The translations under genes and the position numbers were made by a program. A DNA stretch of 64,000 nucleotides, from positions 124,001-188,000 of the forward strand of contig NZ_MXQF01000002.1 of NCBI RefSeq assembly GCF_002165575.1, in the 5' to 3' direction. This document shows, piece after piece, positions 17,471-27,793 of this stretch. The notes beneath the pieces were generated by a model that saw nothing but the letters and a program-made list of their open reading frames with translations, ran no database searches and was not told where the DNA came from. How positions within the stretch are numbered: the stretch's first letter is position 1; each line of letters starts with the position of its first letter. This DNA is from Pseudoalteromonas sp. A601 (GTDB taxonomy: Bacteria; Pseudomonadota; Gammaproteobacteria; Enterobacterales; Alteromonadaceae).

Positions 17471-17712
17471 GACGATAAAATACCATATACAAAACAAACA
17501 TAATTATAGCCCATATTATTAATTTGCGAATTTTCATGCAATACGGACAGCCAGTTTTAAATTTCATAGCATACATTTCTCTTTACAAAACAGGGACAAG
17601 TAACAAATTAACCTATATTTACGCCAAACTGACATATTTATGAGATACGCGACAACTTTTTCACGAGGTTATTTTGTACACTATAGCTAATTAATCTTCC
17701 GGTATAACTCAG

Positions 17713-18765
17713 ATGTATTCAAAGCAATCAGGCAAGGCGCTATTTCCGTTTATTATTACCCTACTCTTAGGGTTATGTGTTTATCTTTATTTACCTAATA
17801 GCCAAGGCGAGCAATTAGGCTACACTCCTACTGCTACACAGGTAACAGCACATACTGTTGCAAGTGAAGAAAATGCTGTTTTGATTGAGGCTATCGGGAG
17901 TGCTCGAGCTAATCAAGCTATATATATCAAAAGCGCGCAAAGTGACTATGTGACTGACATTTTCTTTAATGATGGCGACTTAGTGAGTAAGGGTCAAAAG
18001 CTAGTACAACTACAATCTCAACAAGAACAACTAACCGTTGAAGAGCTGGCAATTAATTTACGTGAAGAAAAACGTCAACTAGAACGTTTAACTGAGTTAT
18101 CACGCTCTCAAGCAACCGCAAAATCATTATTAGAAGAACAACTTTCTCGTGTTGATGCAACACAAGCGCAGCTAGAAAATGCTAAAACCAAATTAGCTGA
18201 AATGACTATCAAAGCACCTTTTTCAGGTATTTTAGGTAAACGTCAAATATCCATCGGTGCTTATGTTAGTAATAGCACAATCATTACCAGTTTAGATGAT
18301 ATAAGTATTATCAAAGTTGACTTTAAAGTCCCTGAGAAATACCTAGCGCAGTTAAATGTAGGTATGAAGGTCATGACACAAAACGATGCCTACCCAGAGA
18401 AGACATTTACCGGCAAAGTAACTCATGTTAGCGCACGAATAGATGCGGTTACTCGCAGTGTTGAGGTAACGGCTAGCTTTTCTAACAAATCAGGACTTTT
18501 ACGCCCAGGTATGTTATTAAACACCGCGCTACAACTTAGCTCTAATCAAGCGATGATGGTGCCTGAAAAAGCAGTTATTCCGCAACAAGATAAACACTAT
18601 GTTTTCCAAATTGAAGATGGTGTAGCAACAAAGGTTGAAGTGCATGTTGCAGGTCGTCATAACGGCTGGGTGGCAATAGATCAAGGGATCAGCAATGGTC
18701 AACAAGTTGTGACTGAAGGAATTATTAAAATTCGTTCAGGCAGTAAAGTAACAGTGAAGGGGTAA
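17713..18765 (+). CDS. RND efflux periplasmic adaptor subunit
   Basis: 350 residues of the MFP/HlyD type, linking an inner-membrane RND pump to an outer-membrane TolC channel. The N-terminal membrane anchor (about 10-28; ALFPFIITLLLGLCVYLYL) has no lipobox. Then come a lipoyl/barrel half (EAIGSARANQAIYIKSAQSDYV), a coiled-coil hairpin (about 105-160), the second lipoyl half (KAPFSGILGKRQISIGAYVS), a beta-barrel domain and a membrane-proximal domain. The pump gene starts 3 nt after the stop codon, so the two are one operon. No TolC homologue or regulator is encoded nearby. Confidence 0.92.
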   Translation: MYSKQSGKALFPFIITLLLGLCVYLYLPNSQGEQLGYTPTATQVTAHTVASEENAVLIEAIGSARANQAIYIKSAQSDYVTDIFFNDGDLVSKGQKLVQLQSQQEQLTVEELAINLREEKRQLERLTELSRSQATAKSLLEEQLSRVDATQAQLENAKTKLAEMTIKAPFSGILGKRQISIGAYVSNSTIITSLDDISIIKVDFKVPEKYLAQLNVGMKVMTQNDAYPEKTFTGKVTHVSARIDAVTRSVEVTASFSNKSGLLRPGMLLNTALQLSSNQAMMVPEKAVIPQQDKHYVFQIEDGVATKVEVHVAGRHNGWVAIDQGISNGQQVVTEGIIKIRSGSKVTVKG

Positions 18766-18768
18766 CCT

Positions 18769-21700
18769 GTGAAAATTACTGATACTAGTGTTAAACGTCC
18801 CGTTTTTGCAATTGTAATAAACTTACTGCTACTAACGTTTGGTTTAGTGGCTTTTTCGATGTTACCACTGCGCGAATACCCTGATATTGAATCCCCTATA
18901 GTGAGTGTAAGCACTGACTACACAGGTGCTTCAGCTGAGATCATAGAAACCAAAATCACCCAAGTATTAGAAAATCGAATTTCGGGGATTGAAGGCATAA
19001 AGAGTATAAACTCATCAAGTAGGAATGGCCGCTCTAATATTACCATTGAGTTTAATATTAGCCGTGATATTGATGCTGCCTCAAACGATGTACGTGAACG
19101 TGTTGCCCGTGCACTGGATAGCTTGCCCGAACAAGTTCGACCACCGGAAGTATCTAAATCAAACAGCGATGAAAGCCCAATAGCCTGGTTTTTACTCAAC
19201 AGCGATACCATGGACTCACTGCAACTATCTGATTACGCACAACGTTTCATTGTCGACCGCTTAGCGGTAGTTGATGGTGTCTCCAATGTGCGGGTAGGTG
19301 GTGAACGTAAATATGCAATGAAAATTTGGCTTAACCGCCAAGCTATGGCTGCGCGTGGTATTACCTCAAGCGATATTGAAAACACTCTGCGTACAGAAAA
19401 TGTTGAGCTACCAGCTGGTGAAATTGAATCTATTGACCGTGACTTTACGGTACGTACTGCTCGTAGTTATAAAGAACAACGTGATTTTCAAAATCTGGTA
19501 ATCAAACGCGGCGACGATGGCTATTTAGTTCGCCTTGGGGAAGTCGCTGATGTCCGTCTTGAAGCAGCTGACGATGAAAGTCTATTCCGTGGCAACGGTC
19601 GTAACATGGTAGGGCTTGGTATTGTAAAACAAGCAAAAGCGAATACGCTGACGGTTGTTGATAATGCTCGTGCAGAGCTTGAAAAAATCAAACGTAACTT
19701 GCCTGAAGGCACCACTATTCAAGATAGTTATGACTCATCGATATTTATTAAAGAATCAATAAACGAAGTTTACAGTACCTTAGCTATTTCAATGGCCTTA
19801 GTGGTATTAATTATCTTTTTATTCTTAGGAAATATTCGTGCTACCTTGATCCCGGCAGTAACAGTACCGGTCGCGTTAGTGGGTAGCTTTATGTTCTTAC
19901 TCGCAATGGGTTATTCAATTAACTTATTAACGCTGTTGGCGCTCGTGTTAGCTATTGGTTTAGTGGTCGATGATGCCATTGTAATGTTAGAAAACATTCA
20001 CCGTCGTATCGAATTAGGTGAGCCAGCCTTACTTGCCGCTTATCGCGGAGCCCGTGAAGTTGGTTTTGCAATTATTGCGACCACCTTGGTATTAATTTCG
20101 GTCTTTGTACCTTTAGTCTTTATGGATGGTCGTATTGGTGCATTATTTACTGAGTTTGCGATGGCAGTTAGCGCTGCGGTATTTTTCTCAAGTATTACGG
20201 CTTTAACTCTCTCCCCAGCCTTGTGCTCAAAAGTACTAAAACACTCAGACAAACCAAGTAAGTTTAACCAAGGGATGGACCGTTTATTCAGTAAAATTGA
20301 GCAAGGCTATCAAAACTCGCTGCGCTCAAATATGACCCGTTCAGGCGGCCTGACTTTAACTTTATTACTTGCTGGTTTTGCTAGTTATTTATTGTTCCAG
20401 CAAATACCATCAGAACTAACCCCTAAAGAAGACCGTGGTACATTCTTCATAATGATGAGCCCTCCTGAAGGCGCAAGCTATGAAAATAACGCCGAAAACA
20501 TGGCGAAGATTGAAGAACGCTTAATGCCCTACTCTGAATCGGGAGAGCTTAGCCGGGTTTTAATTCGCGTTCCTGGTTGGGGCGGTAGTGGCGGTGTTGC
20601 GATTGTTGGCATGGCTGATTGGGATGAGCGTAAACGTTCAACCTGGGAAGTGATGGATGAAATCAGCGGTAAAATGACCGAAGTCACCGATGTACGTGCC
20701 TTTGCTATTATGCGACGCGGTATTGGCGGTGGTGGCTCCTCTCGACCCATTGAATTTGTTCTACAAGGCAACGACTACGATCAACTTGCTGATTGGCGCG
20801 ACCGTATTATTGAACGCGCTGAGAAAAATCCAGGACTAGTACGCATTGATCATGATTATAAAGAAACGTTTCCACAATTCTTAATTAGTATTGATAAGAA
20901 TAAAGCTGCCGATTTAGGTGTATCTGTATCGGATGTTGGCCGTACTCTTGAAACAATGCTGGGACAACGTCGTGTTACCACCTTTATCGACCGTGGTGAA
21001 GAGTACGACGTAATATTGAAAGGGACTAAGTCTGACTTTACAGATCCAACCGATATTTCAAACATTTACCTAAAGTCACGTAGTGGCGAATTAGTCCCTT
21101 TGGATAGCTTAATTAGCCTAAAAGAAGAAGCTACCGCATCAAGGTTAAATCGTTATAACCGTATGCGTGCTATTACATTGAGTGCCAACCTTGCCGATGG
21201 TTATACACTTGAACAAGCACTTAACTTTTTAAATAAAGTCGCAGCCGAAGAAAATGATATTGATGGCGCGGTAGATTATAAAGGTGAATCACAGTTATTT
21301 TACGAAGGTGCATCAGCCATGATCTATGTGTTTATTTTAGCACTGACGGTGACCTTTTTAGTGTTAGCTGCTCAATTTGAAAGCTTTGTACATCCTTTTG
21401 TTATAATGCTTACTGTACCGCTAGGACTCATGGGTGCCATGTTTGGCTTATGGGCGGCAGGTCTCACGCTTAATATTTACAGCCAAATAGGCATTGTAAT
21501 GCTCATTGGCTTAAGTGCGAAAAATGGTATTTTAATTGTTGAATTTACCAACCAACTGCGTGATAAAGGTGTCGAATTTAGTGAAGCAATTATACAAGCA
21601 GCAAGCCAGCGTCTTCGCCCTATAATTATGACTTCATTAACCACGGTAATGAGTGCAGTGCCACTAGTACTTGCATCAGGCCCAGGCGCTGAAAGCCGTA

Positions 21701-21870
21701 TGGTAATTGGTGTGGTTGTATTTACTGGGGTAATTGTAGCCACAGTACTTACCCTATTTGTTGTTCCAGCAGCATATTATGCATTAGCTCGTAATACGCA
21801 ATCACCTGAGTTTTTACAGCAAAAACTTAACCAACAAGAAGCAGAAAAACCACTCAAAGAAGAACTTTAA
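18769..21870 (+). CDS. RND multidrug efflux pump permease (HAE1/AcrB-like)
   Basis: A 1033-residue proton/substrate antiporter. It starts KITDTSVKRPVFAIVINLLLLTFG (first span), carries a large periplasmic loop with the PN/PC porter domains, a second block of spans from about 340, and the duplicated second half. The proton-relay aspartates lie in the fourth span (LAIGLVVDDAIVMLENIHRR). The pattern of 12 spans and two long loops is complete. Start GTG 18769 has a ribosome site (AGGGG) within the end of the adaptor gene. Exported compounds cannot be told from the sequence. Confidence 0.95.
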   Translation: MKITDTSVKRPVFAIVINLLLLTFGLVAFSMLPLREYPDIESPIVSVSTDYTGASAEIIETKITQVLENRISGIEGIKSINSSSRNGRSNITIEFNISRDIDAASNDVRERVARALDSLPEQVRPPEVSKSNSDESPIAWFLLNSDTMDSLQLSDYAQRFIVDRLAVVDGVSNVRVGGERKYAMKIWLNRQAMAARGITSSDIENTLRTENVELPAGEIESIDRDFTVRTARSYKEQRDFQNLVIKRGDDGYLVRLGEVADVRLEAADDESLFRGNGRNMVGLGIVKQAKANTLTVVDNARAELEKIKRNLPEGTTIQDSYDSSIFIKESINEVYSTLAISMALVVLIIFLFLGNIRATLIPAVTVPVALVGSFMFLLAMGYSINLLTLLALVLAIGLVVDDAIVMLENIHRRIELGEPALLAAYRGAREVGFAIIATTLVLISVFVPLVFMDGRIGALFTEFAMAVSAAVFFSSITALTLSPALCSKVLKHSDKPSKFNQGMDRLFSKIEQGYQNSLRSNMTRSGGLTLTLLLAGFASYLLFQQIPSELTPKEDRGTFFIMMSPPEGASYENNAENMAKIEERLMPYSESGELSRVLIRVPGWGGSGGVAIVGMADWDERKRSTWEVMDEISGKMTEVTDVRAFAIMRRGIGGGGSSRPIEFVLQGNDYDQLADWRDRIIERAEKNPGLVRIDHDYKETFPQFLISIDKNKAADLGVSVSDVGRTLETMLGQRRVTTFIDRGEEYDVILKGTKSDFTDPTDISNIYLKSRSGELVPLDSLISLKEEATASRLNRYNRMRAITLSANLADGYTLEQALNFLNKVAAEENDIDGAVDYKGESQLFYEGASAMIYVFILALTVTFLVLAAQFESFVHPFVIMLTVPLGLMGAMFGLWAAGLTLNIYSQIGIVMLIGLSAKNGILIVEFTNQLRDKGVEFSEAIIQAASQRLRPIIMTSLTTVMSAVPLVLASGPGAESRMVIGVVVFTGVIVATVLTLFVVPAAYYALARNTQSPEFLQQKLNQQEAEKPLKEEL

Positions 21871-21998
21871 GCGATATTCAGCGCTGATACAATCATATAT
21901 CAGCGCTTCTCTTTTGTTTTCAAGAAATAAAAACCCACCTTACTCGTCCTTCTGATAGGCTGGGCATATTCGCTATTTAACGTTTTATGGAGTAAGTA

Positions 21999-22535
21999 AT
22001 GAGCAAAATAATTGAAACAGCGACATTTGGCGGCGGTTGTTTTTGGTGTATTGATGCTGCATTTAGGCGCGTGGAAGGTGTTACTCATGTAAGCTCAGGC
22101 TACACAGGGGGCGAAACTGGTGAACCAACCTACCAACAGATATGTACAGGCCTAACAGGGCACGCTGAAGTGGTAAATATTGAATTTGATCGCTCTCAGA
22201 TAAGCTATGAGCGCTTATTAGCTATGTTTTTCACCTTGCATGACGCAACTCAATTAAACCGCCAAGGTAACGATGTTGGCACACAATATCGCAGTGTGGT
22301 GTATTACCACAATAATGAGCAGCGTATCCAAACCATAGATTACATTACTAAACTACAAAGCCAGATACGTGAAGAAATAGTCACTGAGGTAAGCCCTGCA
22401 ACTACTTTCTACCCAGCTGAGCAATATCATCAAGACTACTATGAGCAAAACCCAGAACAAGGTTATTGCAGCATATTAATTGCCCCCAAGTTACAACGTT
22501 TTGAAAAAGACTATAAACAGTTTTTAAAAGACTAA
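21999..22535 (+). CDS. msrA: Peptide methionine-S-sulfoxide reductase MsrA
   Basis: Reduces methionine-S-sulfoxide in proteins, using thioredoxin. The 178-residue protein has the active-site motif GCFWC (residues 13-17, catalytic Cys14), VSSGYTGG, the GHAEVVNIEFD motif, TQLNRQGNDVGTQYRSVVYYH, and the EQYHQDYYEQNP motif. No signal peptide, so cytoplasmic. GGAGTAAGTA precedes ATG 21999. It converges on btuB with a shared bidirectional terminator. Length is typical of the short MsrA type. Confidence 0.97.
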   Translation: MSKIIETATFGGGCFWCIDAAFRRVEGVTHVSSGYTGGETGEPTYQQICTGLTGHAEVVNIEFDRSQISYERLLAMFFTLHDATQLNRQGNDVGTQYRSVVYYHNNEQRIQTIDYITKLQSQIREEIVTEVSPATTFYPAEQYHQDYYEQNPEQGYCSILIAPKLQRFEKDYKQFLKD

Positions 22536-22544
22536 ATTATTAAA

Positions 22545-22586
22545 TAAAAAAGCCCGTTATGGATTAATCCGTAACGGGCTTTTTTA
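22545..22586. terminator. Bidirectional terminator between msrA and btuB
   Basis: A-run, AGCCCGTTA / TAACGGGCT long stem with an inner GGATTAATCC palindrome, then T-run. A-run and T-run on both flanks let it serve both converging genes. Confidence 0.88.
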
Positions 22587-22629
22587 TTTAGGGGTTGCAA
22601 TTAACCAAAGCTCAGTTCACTAAATGTAC

Positions 22630-24465
22630 TTAGAACTGATAACTTGCACCTGCAAAGAAGCGTCGTTCGGCCGTATTGTAGTAGAACACTTCGCCTGTCG
22701 TATAATCCATACTTGAATCAACTGCGTCATACTGCTTATCAAATAGATTTTCAACTCGTAAAGAAAAAGACAATGATTGGTTAAATTGGTAGTTTGCAGT
22801 TAAGTTCCATAAAGTATAGGAGCTAAGCTTTGTTACTTTACCTTGACGATCACTACGGTATTGCATGTTAAAACCCGCGTCGAAATCACCCCACTGTTTC
22901 GCAACAGACCAGTTTACTGTACGTGGCGAAACATAAACTTGCGCTGCACCCGTTTCTGTATTTTCAGCATCTAAATAAGTAAAATTAAATTGATTATCAA
23001 AACCAAGAACTGTATTAGCAAAACTAAACTCCACCCCTTCATGGCGTGCTTCATTGATATTTGCAGGTTGCCAATCTCCCGCTGCATTTGGAGCCCATGC
23101 AATTAGATTTTCAATATCATTTCTAAAGATAGATATATCAACTTTGGCTTGTGTAAAATCAAGCTTCAAGCCTAACTCCTGATTAACTGAAGTTTCCGGA
23201 ACTAAATCAGGGTTGCCCGAGTAGGGATAATATAAATCATTGAAAGTTGGTGCTTTAAAACCAGTACTTTGACTCATTCTAAAGGTAGCGTTTTCATGTA
23301 AACGATAACCTGCAGCCGCAGTATAAGTTGTTTCATTTCCAAAATACTGATCATCATCATAACGTAAGGCAAAATTAGCGAGTACTCTCTCATTATCGTA
23401 GTAGGCACCCACAAAGCCTGCAAATACTTCACGATTATCTTTACTGTAATCACCAGAAGTTTCTGATATATCATCTTCGTACCAGTTAAGACCACCTGAA
23501 ACATCAAACTCATCATTAATAGCATACAAGCCATTATAATCTATTTGTTCACGTTTAGTTTCAAACGCATCTATCACCGTTGCACCGGTATAGTCTACAC
23601 GAGAGTTATCAGAGCCATCATTCGCTATTGCGATATCAATTGAGTGAGTTTGTTGCCCAAAGGATTTTTTCCAGCCAAGGCCTAACTGATAATTTTCAAA
23701 CTCATTATTTTCAACGGTGCTATCAACTGGCGAAAACGCGCTATCATATTGAGCATAGCCCTCACTATATTGGCCTCGTGCTGTAATATCACCAAGTAAG
23801 TCATCGCCATACTGAATGTTAAAGCCTATATTTTTATTTTCATAGCCATCGTCATCCGGTGCTACGCCTTGTAATACATCAAAGCCATCTGTTTTTTCAA
23901 AACCAGCATTGAAGGAAGCTGTAACTTTATCTACAACAGTTGTTCCTGCAACCTGATAACTTTGATACGCATCAGAACCAAATGTTGCATCTAGAGTTAA
24001 GTCCTGAGCTTGTCGGGTAATAATATTGATTACACCTGCAAGTGCATCTGAGCCATACACAGCTGCACGCGAACCTTTAACTATTTCTATTCTTTCAATT
24101 GAATTTAGAGGAATATTGCTAATTGATTTGTAGCCTAGGGTGGCAGAACCAGTACGAATACCATCAACTAATATAAGTGTATGACGCGAGCTTGAACCAC
24201 GCAGAGAGACACCTGAGCTTTGGCCAAATCCGCCATTAGAGTTAATTTGAAAGCCCGCTTGTGTTTCAAGTAAGCTCGGTAAGTCGCGTACATTACTTGT
24301 TTCAATATCACTACGCTCAATAACAGCAACACTGGCAAGAACCTCGTCAATTGATTGCTCAAATTTATTTGCTGTTACTGTAATACGTTCGATTGGTTGC
24401 TCTGCAGACACAGAAAAAGACAACGCAGCAGTGACAGCTACGCCTAGAGTTGATTTTTTTAGCAT
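22630..24465 (-). CDS. btuB: Vitamin B12 TonB-dependent receptor BtuB
   Basis: An outer-membrane receptor of about 611 residues for cobalamin uptake. Signal peptide MLKKSTLGVAVTAALSFSVSA, TonB box region ERITVTANKFEQ, plug with SGVSLRGSSSRHTLILVDGIR and IEIVKGSRAAVYGSDALAGVINIITR, and a barrel ending RRFFAGASYQF. The start at 24465 is set by the signal peptide and the leader; the frame is open upstream to 24600 but that part lies in the riboswitch. Assignment to B12 rests on overall BtuB likeness and above all on the cobalamin riboswitch directly upstream, which should shut expression off when B12 is plentiful. No cobalamin ABC transporter gene is nearby. Confidence 0.95.
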   Translation of the reverse strand: MLKKSTLGVAVTAALSFSVSAEQPIERITVTANKFEQSIDEVLASVAVIERSDIETSNVRDLPSLLETQAGFQINSNGGFGQSSGVSLRGSSSRHTLILVDGIRTGSATLGYKSISNIPLNSIERIEIVKGSRAAVYGSDALAGVINIITRQAQDLTLDATFGSDAYQSYQVAGTTVVDKVTASFNAGFEKTDGFDVLQGVAPDDDGYENKNIGFNIQYGDDLLGDITARGQYSEGYAQYDSAFSPVDSTVENNEFENYQLGLGWKKSFGQQTHSIDIAIANDGSDNSRVDYTGATVIDAFETKREQIDYNGLYAINDEFDVSGGLNWYEDDISETSGDYSKDNREVFAGFVGAYYDNERVLANFALRYDDDQYFGNETTYTAAAGYRLHENATFRMSQSTGFKAPTFNDLYYPYSGNPDLVPETSVNQELGLKLDFTQAKVDISIFRNDIENLIAWAPNAAGDWQPANINEARHEGVEFSFANTVLGFDNQFNFTYLDAENTETGAAQVYVSPRTVNWSVAKQWGDFDAGFNMQYRSDRQGKVTKLSSYTLWNLTANYQFNQSLSFSLRVENLFDKQYDAVDSSMDYTTGEVFYYNTAERRFFAGASYQF

Positions 24466-24509
24466 GATATCCCCTGACCCGTGCCCACCGCACAAGTAAT
24501 AGTAAGTTT

Positions 24510-24640
24510 GTTTCAAGGCCGGTCTCCGGACTCTGCACTTAAAGCACATTACCGTTGCGGGGGCAGTGTTGGGATTATGCTCATCATGAGCATGCACCAA
24601 CTTCCCGATTATCCTGCTACAAATTTCAATACCTTGAAAC
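24510..24640 (-). promoter_or_regulatory. Cobalamin riboswitch of btuB
   Basis: On the minus strand the leader shows the conserved core: GGGAA, GGTGCATG, AATCCCAACACTG, CCCGCAACGGTAA, then AGTCCGGAGACCGGCC. The closing P1 helix is a perfect 9-bp pairing of GTTTCAAGG (24640-24632) with CCTTGAAAC (24518-24510). Between 24509 and the btuB start lies the expression platform; it contains a GTGC-GGTGG-GCAC hairpin and GGTCAGGGG near the ribosome site. The GCGG of that hairpin could pair with the CCGC of the core to form the kissing interaction that hides the ribosome site when B12 is bound (inference). Control is therefore probably translational; no T-run terminator is visible. Confidence 0.95.
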
Positions 24641-24767
24641 CTATACTGATGTATTTAGCAAGCACCTTGAAAATAGGTCGTTATTGTGATTATTTTAAGG
24701 ATAAATGTCAATGGACGGCTATACATCTAAAGTTAGATTAGCGAGTTGGTTATTACTTATAAAAGGT

Positions 24768-25459
24768 GCGAGTTGGCGAGTTGGCGAGTTGGCGAGTTGG
24801 CGAGTTGGCGAGTTGGCGAGTTGGCGAGTTGGCGAGTTGGCGAGTTGGCGAGTTGGCGAGTTGGCGAGTTGGCGAGTTGGCGAGTTGGCGAGTTGGCGAG
24901 TTGGCGAGTTGGCGAGTTGGCGAGTTGGCGAGTTGGCGAGTTGGCGAGTTGGCGAGTTGGCGAGTTGGCGAGTTGGCGAGTTGGCGAGTTGGCGAGTTGG
25001 CGAGTTGGCGAGTTGGCGAGTTGGCGAGTTGGCGAGTTGGCGAGTTGGCGAGTTGGCGAGTTGGCGAGTTGGCGAGTTGGCGAGTTGGCGAGTTGGCGAG
25101 TTGGCGAGTTGGCGAGTTGGCGAGTTGGCGAGTTGGCGAGTTGGCGAGTTGGCGAGTTGGCGAGTTGGCGAGTTGGCGAGTTGGCGAGTTGGCGAGTTGG
25201 CGAGTTGGCGAGTTGGCGAGTTGGCGAGTTGGCGAGTTGGCGAGTTGGCGAGTTGGCGAGTTGGCGAGTTGGCGAGTTGGCGAGTTGGCGAGTTGGCGAG
25301 TTGGCGAGTTGGCGAGTTGGCGAGTTGGCGAGTTGGCGAGTTGGCGAGTTGGCGAGTTGGCGAGTTGGCGAGTTGGCGAGTTGGCGAGTTGGCGAGTTGG
25401 CGAGTTGGCGAGTTGGCGAGTTGGCGAGATGGCGAGTTGGCGAGTTGGCGAGTTGGCGA
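24768..25459. repeat. Tandem array of 86 copies of the octamer GCGAGTTG
   Basis: Complete units run from 24768 to 25455 in unbroken 8-bp register, followed by a partial GCGA. Only one unit deviates: unit 83 (25424-25431) is GCGAGATG, a T-to-A change at 25429. A lone copy stands 27 bp earlier at 24741-24748. The unit is G-rich on the + strand and over 60 percent GC in an AT-rich neighbourhood. All three + frames are open because 8 is not a multiple of 3; each reads the same octapeptide cycle VGELASWR, but there is no ribosome site or gene context, so I do not call it coding. It lies between the btuB leader and the terminator of the DUF3718 gene. Confidence 0.97.
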
Positions 25460-25529
25460 AAAGTATTAGCGTAACTTTACTTCAAAGCAACTAAATTGGA
25501 GATAATTATTATCTTTTAATACTAAAAAC

Positions 25530-25556
25530 AAAAACCGCAACAAGTGCGGTTTTTTA
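25530..25556. terminator. Terminator of the DUF3718 gene (bidirectional)
   Basis: AAAACCGCA-ACAAG-TGCGGTTTTTT; the A-run on one side and T-run on the other allow both directions. It closes the minus-strand gene at 25579 and also ends any transcript leaving the octamer array. Confidence 0.85.
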
Positions 25557-25578
25557 TGATTTATTTTAGCTTTTTAAC

Positions 25579-25956
25579 TTATAAACCAGCACGATCTTTA
25601 ATTACTGGAATAAGTGCAGAACCGCCATGGCCATTTGATTCAGCCCAGGCTATATCGGCACCATCTGATAATGAGCTTTTAGATAGATTTTTAACTACAT
25701 ACTCACCCGCATCAACTGCATTACTAGCAATTGCATGGCGTAATAAATTGTTACCGTTACATAAAACTGCATCATAAATATTACGAATTTTTACACGAGA
25801 GCTTTTTAGCTTACTGCGAAGACGGTTTTTATCGTCTGCCGCGATATACTCACAAATTGACACAGCTAATTGATCATCAGCTTTAACCGGGGCGCTAAAA
25901 GCCACCGAACCAGAAATAACAGCAGTAACAACTAGTAATGTTGATAATTTAACCAT
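25579..25956 (-). CDS. Secreted DUF3718 protein
   Basis: 125 residues with a signal peptide (about 1-26; ending APVKADD). The mature part fits DUF3718, a small periplasmic family of Alteromonadales and relatives: AVSICEYIAADDKNRLRSKLK, IRNIYDAVLCNGNNLLRHAI. Two cysteines (in SICEY and LCNG) may form a disulfide. The NNLLRHAIASNA section resembles a single ankyrin-like helix pair. Function unknown. Monocistronic with its own terminator. Confidence 0.82.
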   Translation of the reverse strand: MVKLSTLLVVTAVISGSVAFSAPVKADDQLAVSICEYIAADDKNRLRSKLKSSRVKIRNIYDAVLCNGNNLLRHAIASNAVDAGEYVVKNLSKSSLSDGADIAWAESNGHGGSALIPVIKDRAGL

Positions 25957-26035
25957 TTGACACCCTTGAGTAATACTTTTTACCTACGCTTGTTGGTTAT
26001 TATTGTACCAATCTATAAGTTTAAGCGCAATAATG

Positions 26036-26527
26036 TTACTCAACTTTATCCAAGGTTACGAATTTATACTGATGTAAATTCTTATCATCAGGGTTATTAA
26101 TTTGCTCTTCAACCACCTGCCAATTAGCAATTTTTTCATAGTCAGGAAACTGAGTATCTCCTGTAACATCAAGATTTATAAAAGTTAAATACAGTGTGCT
26201 TGCTTGTGATAAAAACTGCTGATAGATATTTCCACCACCAATAATCATCACTTCTTCACAGTCTTTAACCAGCAATAACGCTTCTTCTGGCGATGTTACT
26301 ACTTCAACCCCTTGCGCACTGTATTGAGTATTACGACTAATAATAATATTTTTTCTGCCTGGCAATGGACGACCGATCGACTCAAATGTTTTACGACCCA
26401 TGATCACAGGCTTACTCATAGTCACACTTTTAAAATGTTGTAAATCAGCAGGTAAATGCCAAGGCATTTTATTATCTTGGCCAATAATACGATTGTTCGC
26501 CATGGCTGCAATCATTGAAATCTTCAC
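26036..26527 (-). CDS. folA: Dihydrofolate reductase
   Basis: NADPH-dependent reduction of dihydrofolate to tetrahydrofolate; the target of trimethoprim. About 163 residues, with ISMIAAMANNRIIGQDNKMPWHLPADL (active-site acid D in PADL), the NADPH-binding VIMGRKTFESIGRPLPGRKNIIISR, and VMIIGGGNIYQQFL. The start is most likely GTG 26527 (MKISMIAAM), because AGGTGA precedes it at a good distance; a GTG nine bases earlier (26536) belongs to that ribosome site. Length and motifs are typical of chromosomal FolA. Cotranscription with obg is unlikely because a terminator lies between them. Confidence 0.96.
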   Translation of the reverse strand: MKISMIAAMANNRIIGQDNKMPWHLPADLQHFKSVTMSKPVIMGRKTFESIGRPLPGRKNIIISRNTQYSAQGVEVVTSPEEALLLVKDCEEVMIIGGGNIYQQFLSQASTLYLTFINLDVTGDTQFPDYEKIANWQVVEEQINNPDDKNLHQYKFVTLDKVE

Positions 26528-26559
26528 AGTAATCACCTAATACTTTATAACTAAACAAG

Positions 26560-26586
26560 AAAAAAGGAGCATTTGCTCCTTTTTAA
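26560..26586 (-). terminator. Terminator of obg
   Basis: AAAAAAGGAGC-ATTT-GCTCCTTTTT; on the minus strand it follows the obg stop codon within 15 nt and precedes folA. Confidence 0.85.
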
Positions 26587-26599
26587 AACCTATACGCTA

Positions 26600-27760
<1,161 letters not shown>

Positions 27761-27793
27761 TCACTTTAGGATTGGCTTGTTAATTACTCTATT

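Noticed and set aside
24466..24600. N-terminal extension of btuB to 24600
   Set aside because: The added residues come from translating the riboswitch; the signal peptide begins at 24465.
24768..25459. CRISPR array
   Set aside because: No spacers; units are 8 bp and contiguous. No cas genes in the window.
24705..25494. Three long overlapping + strand reading frames encoding VGELASWR repeats
   Set aside because: They arise because the 8-bp unit contains no stop in any frame; no ribosome site, signal or known protein supports translation.
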